A DNA stretch of 64,000 nucleotides. Source: an uncultured Lachnospira sp. (lineage in GTDB: Bacteria > Bacillota > Clostridia > Lachnospirales > Lachnospiraceae). The DNA lies in the NCBI GenBank assembly GCA_934359185.1, contig CAKRLE010000002.1, positions 124,001 through 188,000 of the forward strand, in the 5' to 3' direction. Positions within the stretch are counted from its first letter, which is position 1. Each line of letters starts with the position of its first letter. Position numbers and translations under genes: made by a program. Below the pieces are notes generated by a model. The model did not search any database, had not been told where the DNA came from, and worked only from the letters and a program-made list of their open reading frames with translations. Below, piece after piece: positions 19,801-28,703 of the stretch.

Positions 19801-20409
19801 AAAGCTGACGATATTGTATTTGCTGCGATATGTGACAGGCTTGACAGTGAAAGAGACATACAGGATATATGTAAGCTTGCACTGTTAAAGCACTGGTCAA
19901 CGAGGGTTTCAGAGTTATCTGACAGGCAGATAGGAGTGGCTTCAAAGCTTATAGGAGAATTGTGCAAAGAGAACAAATGCTTTGAATTCTTTAAAAAGTT
20001 CTCACATGTCCTTGCACTTCCATATAACATATTAGACCAGACAATTGTGGAGTACTATGGCAATCCGGAAGCAAAGGTAAGCGTACATTACAGATTTGGC
20101 AGTGAGGACAAGGAGCATATAGAGCTTATGACAGTATGCGGCGGCGTATTTGTCAAGAGTTTCACATGCTTCTATGGAGAGAATCTTACATATTATTTTA
20201 CAGAAGAATACAGGAATAAGGTTGTGCAGTCACAGGTATATAACATAACGTGTAACACAATTAATACAGATGGCAGCAATGGCAGATTTGATTACATTAA
20301 TGATATGATTGCAAGCCGGGAACTGCACGACATAGCGAATATGAGAAAGCTAATGCATGGATATTGTGTCCAGAATTATGTGACGGAACAATATTTTAAA
20401 CCATTGTAG
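16831..20409 (+). CDS. giant DUF5717-type protein
   Basis: 1192 aa, the largest protein in the window. I recognise it as the DUF5717 type found in Lachnospiraceae; no function is known to me. The first 160 residues are beta-rich and Ig-like (MNLSFSYSAGQAVKGVIWSS). Residues from about 320 to 1090 are almost all helical in character, with many TPR/solenoid-like pairs (WIETTNKLIEKLRGYG, YYKLIQAQVMIAMGQADECE). A final beta block follows (VSVHYRFGSEDKEHIELMTV). I see no signal peptide or transmembrane helix, so it is probably a cytoplasmic scaffold. It heads a tight run of four genes. ATG 16831 has GGAGG upstream. Confidence 0.7.
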   Translation: MKDYLKRLARGIFRYDDAQIIIDKNEIKAEVPEDSVMNLSFSYSAGQAVKGVIWSSNDRVTLNDNMFSGTEGTIEYKVDCTGMYNGDTLTGTFDVVSNAGEYQITYEFGCVLKSLETSIGQAATLYDFTNLAQKAPEEAESIYIDDRFKKTFLRGDDTLKCLYDMFSMNTNEAEAIEEFLVAAHQKEPVKLSVDSTLNQCDVSEDETGYSLMINKSTWGYTDISVKAQPSFVTVDNESEFLTADGDISRKMLTTEDFTGSMCELGYMVKRDRLHAGINYGRISLSTFNQMLKHDVTAVCVVDDAEAESINPYRQHRTIIMDITRCYLSYRMKKISSGEWIETTNKLIEKLRGYGTDTPYYKLIQAQVMIAMGQADECEWLLESARSDINTDNVVLYCYYLYVSSLAKKDATYTAQACDIIRKYYENGCDDWRVLWFLFYIDKQFSHNQSVKLIRIKDAYQAGCNSPVMYFEALHILNTQPVLLRVLNRFELQAIIYGCRNGVIEEQLAKHIAELIGSERVASFKMISIMNYIYKQYETDENLNVLCSQMIRNGMYGKECLAIYEKAILRGLRITRLYEYYIKSISRDRYVRLPKIVLMFFAYDSGLDYTDKAYLYADIITNESENHEVYDSYRPHIEQFGYEQLKLGNVDDNLLVIYRHIWDAKLIDPSTAPNILKLMFTYRIRVYSGNMENVLVKHKELKKVERYSIKEGLAYIPMYTKGSSLVFEDNNGHLHKDTIDYEKEKVLDDTSLLNNIIELKIDNEYFNFYRFEAGHAIEQDNQAMIDNALALSRLNGVEEDEISVLNSWIIGYYNEFFEGDDFAEHLKNIRKENLCIDDAVRLTEVCIRNDQFADAKELIEQYGYSRISANLLFRYVRHQLECLNDTPDESLIGISYHVFAAKKYNEEVLGFMSDYFNGNNEQMYESWKACESFKVDCVRLEERLIAQALFTGEHNGRLTEVFTSYYAKGGNKLIVDAYTAYNSFLYFVKNRKADDIVFAAICDRLDSERDIQDICKLALLKHWSTRVSELSDRQIGVASKLIGELCKENKCFEFFKKFSHVLALPYNILDQTIVEYYGNPEAKVSVHYRFGSEDKEHIELMTVCGGVFVKSFTCFYGENLTYYFTEEYRNKVVQSQVYNITCNTINTDGSNGRFDYINDMIASRELHDIANMRKLMHGYCVQNYVTEQYFKPL

Positions 20410-20430
20410 TTAATCAGCTGGAGGAAAGGT

Positions 20431-21627
20431 ATGCAGATAAATAGAAATGTTGACAGCGCATCATCTGGAAACGGACTTATAATCGGAATAGATATAGGCA
20501 GGGACGTGTCAATGGCAAGTTATTTCAACGAGTCTGATTTGTCTGCGGGAAATGTTGTATTTCCAGATGGCAGCGGCTATAAAGAAAATCCTGTTACAGC
20601 AGACAGATGGCATCAGATAATCAAAGAGGGATATCAGGGGCAGATTGATGATGTGTGCAATTTCTTTAACATAATAATTGAGCAGGCAAAGAAAAGTTCT
20701 GGAAGAGTCAAGGTTGGAATGATAGCGATGACAGTGTATGATTTTAACCAGGAATTTCTTGAAAGCATAGCATTTATTATGGAAAAACTTAATATTCCAA
20801 GACCGCACTGGACGGTTATAAGCCATGAGGAGGCGTATGTGTATTATGCATACAGCCAGAAGAAGGATTTGTATGCATCAGGTGTTATGCTGCTTGATTA
20901 CCAGTCATCGGGACTTCACTGTTATCTGTGCAGTGACGGCAGACTTGGTGGTAAGATGGTTATCATGGAGAATAACTACATGCTTGCTTCTGATTCAGTG
21001 AACAGGGCAGGTAATGGTGATATATCACTTGCACAGGTAAGCAGAGAAATTATAGAATGGCTGACGGATATATTATCAGATCATCATGTATCGTCAATAT
21101 ATCTTACAGGAACAGGCTTTGATGTGGAAGAATTCCCGCAGGAGCTTACGAGATTCCTATGCAGCCACAGAAAAGTTTTTGCCGGACAGAATATCTATGT
21201 CAAGGGTGCATCATTTTGTGGATATGATGAGCTTTATCCTATGTCGGCGGGGAATATGATTATCGCCTGCCATAACAGGATTGCAACTGGCATAGAGATG
21301 GATATAGTTGAGAGAGGCAGGCCTAAGAGGCTTAGAATAGTAAAGCCGGGAACTAACTGGTATACAGCATCAAGAGAGTTCCAGTTCATAGCATCAGACC
21401 TTAATGTCATCAATCTGTATATGAAGCCTTGTGATGGAAGAAAAGAATATATTGAGACAATCGATGTTAGTGATATTCCGTACAGGCCAGGAAAGGTGAC
21501 GAGACTTAACATAGCATTTGATTTTACAGCAGATAACAAATTTACAGTTACAATAAAGGACAGAGGGTTTGGAGATTTCGTGAAAAGCTCCGGAAAGGTA
21601 ATCAATGAGCAGTTTGATATTGTGTAG
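20431..21627 (+). CDS. actin/Hsp70-fold ATPase-like protein (DUF5716 type)
   Basis: 398 aa. The N-terminal IIGIDIGRD (residues 17-25) is a phosphate-1 motif, LLDYQSSGLH (154-163) fits phosphate-2, and SSIYLTGTGFD (221-231) fits the adenosine motif of the Hsp70/actin superfamily. The last 100 residues are beta-rich. From memory this is the DUF5716 family, which travels with DUF5717. It is about two thirds the length of DnaK and lacks a recognisable DnaK substrate-binding domain, so it is a specialised relative. AGCTGGAGGAAAGGT precedes the ATG. It overlaps the next gene by 23 bp. Confidence 0.7.
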   Translation: MQINRNVDSASSGNGLIIGIDIGRDVSMASYFNESDLSAGNVVFPDGSGYKENPVTADRWHQIIKEGYQGQIDDVCNFFNIIIEQAKKSSGRVKVGMIAMTVYDFNQEFLESIAFIMEKLNIPRPHWTVISHEEAYVYYAYSQKKDLYASGVMLLDYQSSGLHCYLCSDGRLGGKMVIMENNYMLASDSVNRAGNGDISLAQVSREIIEWLTDILSDHHVSSIYLTGTGFDVEEFPQELTRFLCSHRKVFAGQNIYVKGASFCGYDELYPMSAGNMIIACHNRIATGIEMDIVERGRPKRLRIVKPGTNWYTASREFQFIASDLNVINLYMKPCDGRKEYIETIDVSDIPYRPGKVTRLNIAFDFTADNKFTVTIKDRGFGDFVKSSGKVINEQFDIV

Positions 21628-22426
21628 GACAAAGGAAGCAGTCCGCCCGTATCATGTAAGGGATATGGGAGTCAGGATATATAATCTTGAAGAACTGTGC
21701 TACCTTGTGTATAACAATATATATGTAATCAGCAAAGATTTTTTCAGCGACAGCCTCATCAGCTTCATCAGTGAAGAGACTGGTGAGAAGAATCTTGCAG
21801 CCAGGCTGAAATCATTAAAGGATGGCAACAGCAATCTTGCAGAGATGGTTATAACGTTGTTCATGTATGTTGATTACTATACGGTTGAGGAGATAGAGGC
21901 TATAAAGGGTGTGCTTGAGACTCTTAACTCACAGAATGTATCTGAGAGGTTGAAGACAAGAGGAGATACATATCTTGAAAATGGCTGTTATTATAGTGCA
22001 ATCCGCAATTATCAGAAGATTATAGATTCTCCGGTTGATACGACACTTCCAGCGTATTTTTATGCAAAAGTTTATCACAATATTGGTGTTGCATATGCAA
22101 AACTGTTCATATTCGACCAGGCAGAGAATTATTTTAATGAAGCATTTAAGATAAGCCAGCATGACGAGTCCAGAAAATGTGCGATTGCAGCACACAGACT
22201 TGCGCTTGGAGACAATATAATTGAGCGTGATGATGCGTCAGAACTGGAATATGTTGTCAAGAGAGAGCTTGAGACACTTATTGATAATGCGAGATACAGT
22301 GATGAATACAGAAGACTTTCAGAGATAGACAAGAACAAGGATGAATCAGACATAACTAACTATTATGCTGATGTATCGGGTGTGCTTGACGGCTGGAAGA
22401 GAGATTATATCAGATATAAATCATAG
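21605..22426 (+). CDS. TPR-like helical-repeat protein of the DUF5717/DUF5716 module
   Basis: 273 aa. After an N-terminal domain (YNLEELCYLVYNNIYVISKD) there are TPR-like helical pairs at about residues 120-200 (RGDTYLENGCYYSAIRNYQK, then YHNIGVAYAKLFIFDQAENY). Such repeats usually bind partner proteins. ATG 21605 lies inside the end of the ATPase-like gene with AAAGG upstream, so translation is coupled. There is no signal peptide or transmembrane segment. Confidence 0.6.
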   Translation: MSSLILCRTKEAVRPYHVRDMGVRIYNLEELCYLVYNNIYVISKDFFSDSLISFISEETGEKNLAARLKSLKDGNSNLAEMVITLFMYVDYYTVEEIEAIKGVLETLNSQNVSERLKTRGDTYLENGCYYSAIRNYQKIIDSPVDTTLPAYFYAKVYHNIGVAYAKLFIFDQAENYFNEAFKISQHDESRKCAIAAHRLALGDNIIERDDASELEYVVKRELETLIDNARYSDEYRRLSEIDKNKDESDITNYYADVSGVLDGWKRDYIRYKS

Positions 22427-22437
22427 TTTACTACGAA

Positions 22438-23781
22438 ATGTATGGAAATGAGGATAGTGTGGGATTTTTAAAAAATATTAAAAATAAAATATCCAGTTTG
22501 TATTCTAATGAGAATTTAAGCGACACTGAGTACGAGAGGTATCTTGAAAAGTACCAGGATACGGATGAGTATGGAATGCCGCTTAAGGATTCGTTCTGGC
22601 AGGAGTGGTCTTTAAAAGAGGATACTAAAGAGGTTGATGAGGAATATATTGAGTGGAAAAAGCAGCATGAGAATCTTGAAAATGTTAATCTCTCATATTT
22701 TTCAGAACCTGACATGGTTGAATATATAAGAGACCAGTGTGAGATTATGGAAGAGGCAACCCGGCATATAGATGAGGTTATGCTTGAGTATAACAATATA
22801 ACAGAACATTTTGCTGATATAGAGTTATACGAGAATGCTCCCGATGTGTTAAGACACCAGATTGCGGATGCTGCTGAGAGAGTTGACAATCTTCTTATAG
22901 ACAGAAGAATTGTCAAATCAGGTGAGGCAAAGCTTTCCAACAATGCATACCACAGAATGGAAACTTATGAGGATGAGATTCCTAAGATGGTAACATATAT
23001 TGGGGAAGAAGAAGATTATTATGATGCGCTTGCAAGAGATATAAGAATATTAGAGGGAGAACAGTTATCGCTTAGAATTGAGGCAAAGCATCTGAAACGC
23101 CGTCAGATGAATATAAGGCAGAGCTGTATTATAATGCTTGCATGTTTTGCATTTGTCTATTGTGTATTTGTGGTTGCAAGTGTGGCATCAGAAGACCAGA
23201 TGAATATATTCATATTTTTTATTGTGACAGTTATAGGTGCATTTATGGCGGTAGGCTCTTATGCACTTATGCATAAAACAAGGCGTGATGTTGCTGTTAC
23301 AGAGATTAAGCTTAACAAGGCGGCTAATCTTCTTAATAAGACTAAGATTAAATTTGTCAATACAGCTAATGTGCTTGATTATGAGTATACTAAATTCAGG
23401 ATTAACAATGCTGATGAGCTGGCAAGAAAGTATCAGTGCTATCTCGAAATGAAGGCAGAGCAGCAGCAGATATTAAGGATGACGGCTAATCTTGATGAGG
23501 CAGAGACTGAGCTGTTAGGAAAGCTTGACAAGCTTGGAATGAATGACAGTCTGGTATGGCTCTCGCAGGCTAAGGGACTGTATAACCACAATGAGCTTGT
23601 AGAGATACGGCATGACTTATCTGTTGGCAGGCAGAAGATAAGACAGCAGATTGAATACAACGAGAAGCGTATCCAGTCAGCCAAGAATAATATAAAGCGT
23701 GTTATGGAAAAATACCCACAGTATATGAAGGCTACAATGGAGATTCTTGATGAATTTGAACATCGTAACCAGAAAAAGTAG
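22438..23781 (+). CDS. membrane coiled-coil protein of the DUF5717/DUF5716 module
   Basis: 447 aa. An acidic N-terminal region and a long coiled coil (about residues 80-220) lead to two adjacent transmembrane helices (CIIMLACFAFVYCVFVVAS, then IFFIVTVIGAFMAVGSYAL, about 227-275). A second basic coiled coil runs to the end (about 280-440). Both coiled-coil arms should therefore be on the same, cytoplasmic side. It ends the four-gene run and could tether the complex to the membrane (inference). A 67-bp inverted repeat begins 6 bp after the stop. Confidence 0.6.
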   Translation: MYGNEDSVGFLKNIKNKISSLYSNENLSDTEYERYLEKYQDTDEYGMPLKDSFWQEWSLKEDTKEVDEEYIEWKKQHENLENVNLSYFSEPDMVEYIRDQCEIMEEATRHIDEVMLEYNNITEHFADIELYENAPDVLRHQIADAAERVDNLLIDRRIVKSGEAKLSNNAYHRMETYEDEIPKMVTYIGEEEDYYDALARDIRILEGEQLSLRIEAKHLKRRQMNIRQSCIIMLACFAFVYCVFVVASVASEDQMNIFIFFIVTVIGAFMAVGSYALMHKTRRDVAVTEIKLNKAANLLNKTKIKFVNTANVLDYEYTKFRINNADELARKYQCYLEMKAEQQQILRMTANLDEAETELLGKLDKLGMNDSLVWLSQAKGLYNHNELVEIRHDLSVGRQKIRQQIEYNEKRIQSAKNNIKRVMEKYPQYMKATMEILDEFEHRNQKK

Positions 23782-23786
23782 CTTTT

Positions 23787-23928
23787 AATTAAAACTTCCC
23801 GCACCAGCCTCTCAGCCCACAGTACCCGTATTGCTGTCTGGTGCGTAGGAAAATTATGAGCTTTTCCTACGCACCAGACAGCAATACGGGTACTGTGGGC
23901 TGAGAGGCTGGTGCGGGAAGTTTTAATT
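23787..23928. repeat. perfect 67-bp inverted repeat with 8-nt loop
   Basis: Bases 23787-23853 are the exact reverse complement of 23862-23928; the loop is TTATGAGC. Each arm also carries GCACCAG near one end and CTGGTGC near the other, so each arm can fold on itself. It sits between the four-gene module and the pheS promoter, both on the plus strand. As RNA it would be an extreme hairpin flanked by A- and T-rich tracts, which could terminate transcription or be an RNase III substrate. It could also be a miniature mobile element. Confidence 0.95.
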
Positions 23929-23953
23929 TTTACTACTAATTTAATTAAAAAAC

Positions 23954-23981
23954 TTGCGAAAACAGGTGTATGTGGTACAAT
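23954..23981 (+). promoter_or_regulatory. promoter for pheST
   Basis: TTGCGA (23954-23959), a 16-nt spacer and TACAAT (23976-23981) preceded by TGTGG. TTGCGAA of the -35 region recurs inverted as TTCGCAA at about 24000, just before the ribosome-binding site. No T-box leader is present, although phenylalanyl synthetase genes often have one. Confidence 0.5.
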
Positions 23982-24021
23982 GTAGAATAGTTTTGTACTT
24001 CGCAAAAACAGGAGGATTGTT

Positions 24022-25041
24022 ATGAAAGACAGATTGCAGGGAATCAAGGAAAAGGCATTAGAGCAGATTAAGTCTACTGATTCACTTGATAAGTTGAATG
24101 AAATCAGAGTTGCCGTTCTTGGTAAGAAGGGTGAATTAACAGAAGTGCTAAAGGGCATGAAGGATGTTGCACCAGAGGACAGACCAATGGTAGGACAGCT
24201 TGTTAATGAGACAAGAGAAGCTATCGAGACAGTTCTTGATAATGCTAAGAAGGAGCTTTCGGCTAAAAAGCGTGAGCTTCAGATGAAGGCAGAGGTTATT
24301 GACGTTACTCTTCCAGCAAAGAAGAATAATGTTGGACACAGCCATCCTAATACTCTCGCATTAGATGAGATTAAGAAGATATTTATTGGTATGGGATATG
24401 AAGTTGATGAGGGACCAGAGGTTGAGTATGATTACTACAACTTTGAGGCTCTTAATATTCCAGCTAACCATCCGGCTAAGGATGAGCAGGATACATTCTA
24501 TATCAATGACAAGATAGTTCTTCGTACACAGACTTCACCTGTACAGGCAAGAGTTATGGAGAAGGGTAAGCTTCCAATCAGAATGATTTCACCAGGACGT
24601 GTATACAGAGCTGATGAGGTTGATGCAACTCATTCACCATGTTTCCATCAGGTTGAGGGACTTGTTATAGATGAGGGAATCACATTTGCTGACCTCAAGG
24701 GAACACTTGCTGAATTTGCGAAAGAATTGTTTGGACCAGATACTAAGGTTAAATTCAGACCACATCATTTCCCATTCACAGAGCCTAGTGCTGAGATGGA
24801 TGTAAGCTGCTTCAAATGTGGTGGTAAAGGATGTAGATTCTGTAAGGGTGAGGGCTGGATTGAAATCTTAGGCTGTGGTATGGTTCACCCACATGTATTT
24901 GAGCTGTGTGGAATTGATAAGGATAAATACACTGGATTTGCATTCGGTGTTGGTCTTGAGCGTGTTGCATTGCTTAAGTATGAAATTGATGATATGAGAC
25001 TTTTATATGAGAATGACGCCAGATTCTTAAAGCAGTTCTAA
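24022..25041 (+). CDS. pheS: phenylalanyl-tRNA synthetase alpha subunit
   Basis: Catalytic subunit of the alpha2-beta2 enzyme that charges tRNA-Phe. It has an N-terminal coiled coil (residues 1-90) for tRNA contact and a class II core with motif 2 (HPAKDEQDTFY, then SPGRVYRADEVDATHSPCFH) and motif 3 (GVGLERVALLKY). CFKCGGKGCRFCKGEGW places four Cys before motif 3. Length 339 aa is typical. AGGAGGATTGTT precedes the ATG. pheT follows after 16 bp. Confidence 0.96.
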   Translation: MKDRLQGIKEKALEQIKSTDSLDKLNEIRVAVLGKKGELTEVLKGMKDVAPEDRPMVGQLVNETREAIETVLDNAKKELSAKKRELQMKAEVIDVTLPAKKNNVGHSHPNTLALDEIKKIFIGMGYEVDEGPEVEYDYYNFEALNIPANHPAKDEQDTFYINDKIVLRTQTSPVQARVMEKGKLPIRMISPGRVYRADEVDATHSPCFHQVEGLVIDEGITFADLKGTLAEFAKELFGPDTKVKFRPHHFPFTEPSAEMDVSCFKCGGKGCRFCKGEGWIEILGCGMVHPHVFELCGIDKDKYTGFAFGVGLERVALLKYEIDDMRLLYENDARFLKQF

Positions 25042-25057
25042 TAGTTGGAGGAATAAT

Positions 25058-27484
25058 ATGAATACATCATTAAATTGGATAGAGGCAATGGTTCCTGGTC
25101 TTGATGTGACTGACCAGGAATTCAGAGATGCCATGACACTTTCAGGAACTAAGGTTGAGTGCTTCAATGCATTTGATAAGAACCTTGATAAAATTGTAGT
25201 AGGACAGATTGTTTCAGTTGAGAGACATCCAGATGCGGATAAGCTTGTTATCTGTCAGGTTAATGTTGGTAATGAGACTGTGCAGATTGTCACAGGTGCA
25301 CCTAACATTGAAGTTGGCTCATCAGGACAGAAGGTACCAGTTGTATTAGATGGTGGACGTGTTGCAGGCGGCCATGATGGCGGCGCACTTCCAGAAGATG
25401 GAATTAAGATTAAGAAGGGTAAGTTAAGAGGCGTTGAGTCATTCGGCATGATGTGCTCAATCGAGGAGCTTGGTTCTTCAAGAGAATTTTATCCAGATGC
25501 ACCAGAAGGTGGAATATATATATTAGGTGATGATGCTGAGGTTGGTTCAGATGCAGTTCATTATCTTGGACTTGATGACACAGTATTCGAGTATGAGATT
25601 ACTAACAACCGTGTTGACTGCTACAGTGTAATTGGTATTGCAAGAGAGGCAGCAGCTACATTCAGAAAGCCATTCAACCCTCCAGTTGTCAAAGAGACAG
25701 GTAATTCTGATGATGTTAATAATTACATCAAGGTATCTATAGAAGCGAAGGACCTCTGCACAAGATATACAGCAAGAGTTGTTAAGAATATACACATTGC
25801 TCCATCTCCTAAGTGGATGCAGCAGAGACTTATGACAGCAGGTATCAGACCTATCAACAACATTGTTGATATCACTAACTATGTCATGGAAGAGTATGGC
25901 CAGCCTATGCATGCATATGACCTTGATACAATTGCAGGTAACCAGATTATCGTAAGAACTGCCAAGGATGGTGAGAAGTTCATAACTCTTGACGGTCAGG
26001 AAAGAATACTTGATTCACAGACACTTGTTATCTGTGATGGTGAGAAGGCAGTTGGTATCGCTGGTATCATGGGTGGAGAGAACTCTATGATAACAGATGA
26101 TGTTAAGACAATGCTTTTCGAGGCTGCTACATTTGATGGAACTAACATCAGAAAGAGCACTAAGAGAATTGGTATAAGAACAGATGCTTCTGGTAAGTTC
26201 GAGAAAGGACTTGATCCTGAAAATGCACTTCTAGCAATGAACAGAGCGTGCCAGCTTATCGAAGAGTTAGGTGCTGGTGAAGTTGTTGGTGGAGTTGCCG
26301 ATGTATATCCTAATCCAGTAAGCAGGAAGAGAATTAAGTTTGAGCCAGCAAAGTATAATGCATTACTTGGTACATCAGTATCAGAAGAGGATATGCTTTC
26401 GTATTTTGAAAGACTTGAGATTGAATATGATAAGGCTTCCAATGAGCTTATTATTCCTACATTCAGACAGGATCTTAACAGAGATGCTGATATCGCAGAG
26501 GAAGTTGCGAGATTCTTTGGATATGATAATATCCCAACAACACTTCCTAAGGGTTCAACAACTATGGGTAAGGTTTCATTTGAGCAGAGCATTGAAGATG
26601 TGGCTGGTGAGATTGCACAGTTCTGTGGATTCTCGGAAGCTATGACATACTCATTTGAAAGTCCTAAGGTATTTGATAAGTTAAAGCTTTCTGCTGATTC
26701 ACCATTAAGAAAAACTGTAGTTATCTCTAATCCATTAGGAGAGGATTTCTCGGTTATGAGAACACTTCCACTCAATGGTATGTTTACATCACTTGCTACT
26801 AACTATAACAGACGTAATAAGAATGTTAAGTTATATGAGATGGCAAAGGTATATCTTCCAAATGAAGATTCAGATAAACTTCCTGATGAGAAGGTTATGT
26901 TTACATTAGGTTCATTTGGCGATGGCGACTTCTTTACAATGAAGGGTGTTGTGGAAGAGTTCCTTGAAAGAGTTGGAATGCGTGTTAAGCCAGAATATGA
27001 TCCAGAAGCAGGTAAGACATTCTTGCATCCTGGCCGTCAGGCTGATGTTATATATGATGGAACTGTTATCGGATATCTTGGTGAGATTCATCCAGATGTA
27101 GCAGATACATATGGAATTGGTGATAGAGCATATGTTGCAGTTATCGACCTTGATGAGATTACTAAGCTTGCAAGCTTTGACAGAAAATTTGTTGGAATTG
27201 CCAAGTTCCCAGCAGTAACAAGAGATATAAGTATGCTTGTTCCTAAGAATGTACTTGTTGGAACAATTGAGCAGATTATAGAAAAGCGTGGCGGTAAGCT
27301 TGTTGAGAGCTTCAATCTCTTTGATATATATGAGGGTGAGCAGATTCAGGAAGGCTTCAAGTCAGTAGCTTACACAATATCATTCAGAGCTAAGGACAGA
27401 ACTCTTGAGGATAAGGATATTACTCCAATAATGGAGAACATTCTTAAGGATCTTTCTAATATTGGAATAGAGCTTAGGAGTTGA
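25058..27484 (+). CDS. pheT: phenylalanyl-tRNA synthetase beta subunit
   Basis: 808 aa, normal length. In order: an EMAP-type OB domain (IVSVERHPDADKLVICQVNV), the B3/B4 editing domain (residues about 210-390), B5, the catalytic-like core (ISNPLGEDFSVMRTLPLNG) and a C-terminal anticodon-binding FDX-ACB domain (FPAVTRDISMLVPKNV). B3/B4 hydrolyses mischarged Tyr-tRNA-Phe. Its own GGAGG precedes ATG 25058. Codon use matches pheS and other highly expressed genes here. Confidence 0.96.
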   Translation: MNTSLNWIEAMVPGLDVTDQEFRDAMTLSGTKVECFNAFDKNLDKIVVGQIVSVERHPDADKLVICQVNVGNETVQIVTGAPNIEVGSSGQKVPVVLDGGRVAGGHDGGALPEDGIKIKKGKLRGVESFGMMCSIEELGSSREFYPDAPEGGIYILGDDAEVGSDAVHYLGLDDTVFEYEITNNRVDCYSVIGIAREAAATFRKPFNPPVVKETGNSDDVNNYIKVSIEAKDLCTRYTARVVKNIHIAPSPKWMQQRLMTAGIRPINNIVDITNYVMEEYGQPMHAYDLDTIAGNQIIVRTAKDGEKFITLDGQERILDSQTLVICDGEKAVGIAGIMGGENSMITDDVKTMLFEAATFDGTNIRKSTKRIGIRTDASGKFEKGLDPENALLAMNRACQLIEELGAGEVVGGVADVYPNPVSRKRIKFEPAKYNALLGTSVSEEDMLSYFERLEIEYDKASNELIIPTFRQDLNRDADIAEEVARFFGYDNIPTTLPKGSTTMGKVSFEQSIEDVAGEIAQFCGFSEAMTYSFESPKVFDKLKLSADSPLRKTVVISNPLGEDFSVMRTLPLNGMFTSLATNYNRRNKNVKLYEMAKVYLPNEDSDKLPDEKVMFTLGSFGDGDFFTMKGVVEEFLERVGMRVKPEYDPEAGKTFLHPGRQADVIYDGTVIGYLGEIHPDVADTYGIGDRAYVAVIDLDEITKLASFDRKFVGIAKFPAVTRDISMLVPKNVLVGTIEQIIEKRGGKLVESFNLFDIYEGEQIQEGFKSVAYTISFRAKDRTLEDKDITPIMENILKDLSNIGIELRS

Positions 27485-27486
27485 GT

Positions 27487-27570
27487 GCATAAGTCGTTGT
27501 CATGCGTGAATTAGTTATGCATGCTTGCATGCAATAACTAATTCGCATATGACAACACAACGACTTATGC
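27487..27570. repeat. 84-nt imperfect inverted repeat after pheT
   Basis: A 14-bp perfect outer stem (27487-27500 with 27557-27570) encloses a bulged segment, a 10-bp stem (AATTAGTTAT, 27509-27518, with 27534-27543) and a GCATGC/GCATGC tip with a two-base loop. There is no T-run, so it is not a typical intrinsic terminator. It begins just after the pheT stop and ends 38 bp before queA. Confidence 0.85.
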
Positions 27571-27608
27571 TGTATGTGTATTTATATATTATAGTAGATA
27601 GGAATAGT

Positions 27609-28640
27609 ATGGATTTACATGATTTTTATTATGATCTGCCACAGGAACTGATTGCACAGGATCCTCTGGCAGACCGTTCAAGTTCAAGACTTATGGTGCT
27701 TGACAGGGAAACAGGCAGGACAGAGCATAAGATATTCAAGGACATCATTGACTATCTTAATCCGGGCGACTGTCTTGTTATCAATGATACTAAGGTTATA
27801 CCAGCCCGACTTATCGGCGAAAAGGTTGATACCGGAGCAGCCATCGAGGTGCTTCTTCTCAAGAGAAAAGAGGACATGGTTAATACATGGGAAGTTCTTG
27901 TGAAACCTGGCAAAAAGGCTAAAATTGGAGCTAAAATCAGTTTCGGTGGCGGTAAGCTTATAGGTGAGGTTATTGATATTGTTGAAGAGGGAGACAGACT
28001 GATTCAGTTTACGTTTGACGGAATATTTGAGGAGATTCTAGATGAACTCGGTCAGATGCCGCTTCCTCCATATATTACTCACAAGCTTGAGGATAAGAAC
28101 AGATATCAGACTGTATATGCTGTGCATGAGGGTTCAGCCGCAGCACCTACAGCGGGACTTCATTTTACGAAGGAACTTCTGGCTCAGATTGAAGCCAAGG
28201 GAATTAAGATTGCAAGAGTAACTCTTCACGTGGGACTTGGAACTTTCAGACCTGTCAAGGTTGAGAATATCTTAGACCATCACATGCATTCTGAGTATTA
28301 TGAGGTTACACAGGAGGCTGCGGATATCATCAATAATACCAAGGCTTCAGGTGGAAGAGTTATCGCAGTTGGTACAACAAGTACAAGAACACTTGAATCT
28401 GTCGCTGATGCACATGGATGTATAAAGGCCTGCAGGGGATGGACAGATATATTTATCTATCCGGGATATGAATTCAAGGTAATCGACTGCCTTATAACGA
28501 ACTTCCATCTTCCAGAGTCAACTCTTGTAATGCTTGTATCAGCACTTGCAGGAAGAGAACATGTGCTTGCAGCTTATGAGGAGGCTGTGAAGGAAAAATA
28601 CAGATTTTTCTCATTTGGCGATGCTATGTTTATTAAGTAG
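27609..28640 (+). CDS. queA: S-adenosylmethionine:tRNA ribosyltransferase-isomerase
   Basis: Transfers the ribosyl part of SAM to preQ1 in tRNA, forming epoxyqueuosine in queuosine synthesis. Family motifs: [18 protein letters not shown] at the N-terminus, [29 protein letters not shown] and the C-terminal [20 protein letters not shown] use ATG 27609 (343 aa, normal length; AGGAAT upstream). No tgt gene follows; a terminator structure comes next. Confidence 0.94.
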   Translation: MDLHDFYYDLPQELIAQDPLADRSSSRLMVLDRETGRTEHKIFKDIIDYLNPGDCLVINDTKVIPARLIGEKVDTGAAIEVLLLKRKEDMVNTWEVLVKPGKKAKIGAKISFGGGKLIGEVIDIVEEGDRLIQFTFDGIFEEILDELGQMPLPPYITHKLEDKNRYQTVYAVHEGSAAAPTAGLHFTKELLAQIEAKGIKIARVTLHVGLGTFRPVKVENILDHHMHSEYYEVTQEAADIINNTKASGGRVIAVGTTSTRTLESVADAHGCIKACRGWTDIFIYPGYEFKVIDCLITNFHLPESTLVMLVSALAGREHVLAAYEEAVKEKYRFFSFGDAMFIK

Positions 28641-28703
28641 TGGTGTTGACTTAAATAGAGATATGTATTAAGTGCAGAGATGCTGATTATATAAGTTTTA
28701 TTT

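Noticed and set aside
23929..24021. T-box leader for pheST
   Set aside because: The leader is under 100 nt and has no AAGGGTGG-type core.
23439..24158. Minus-strand 239-codon frame spanning the 67-bp inverted repeat
   Set aside because: It runs antisense through two real genes and the palindrome, with no ribosome-binding site or family resemblance.
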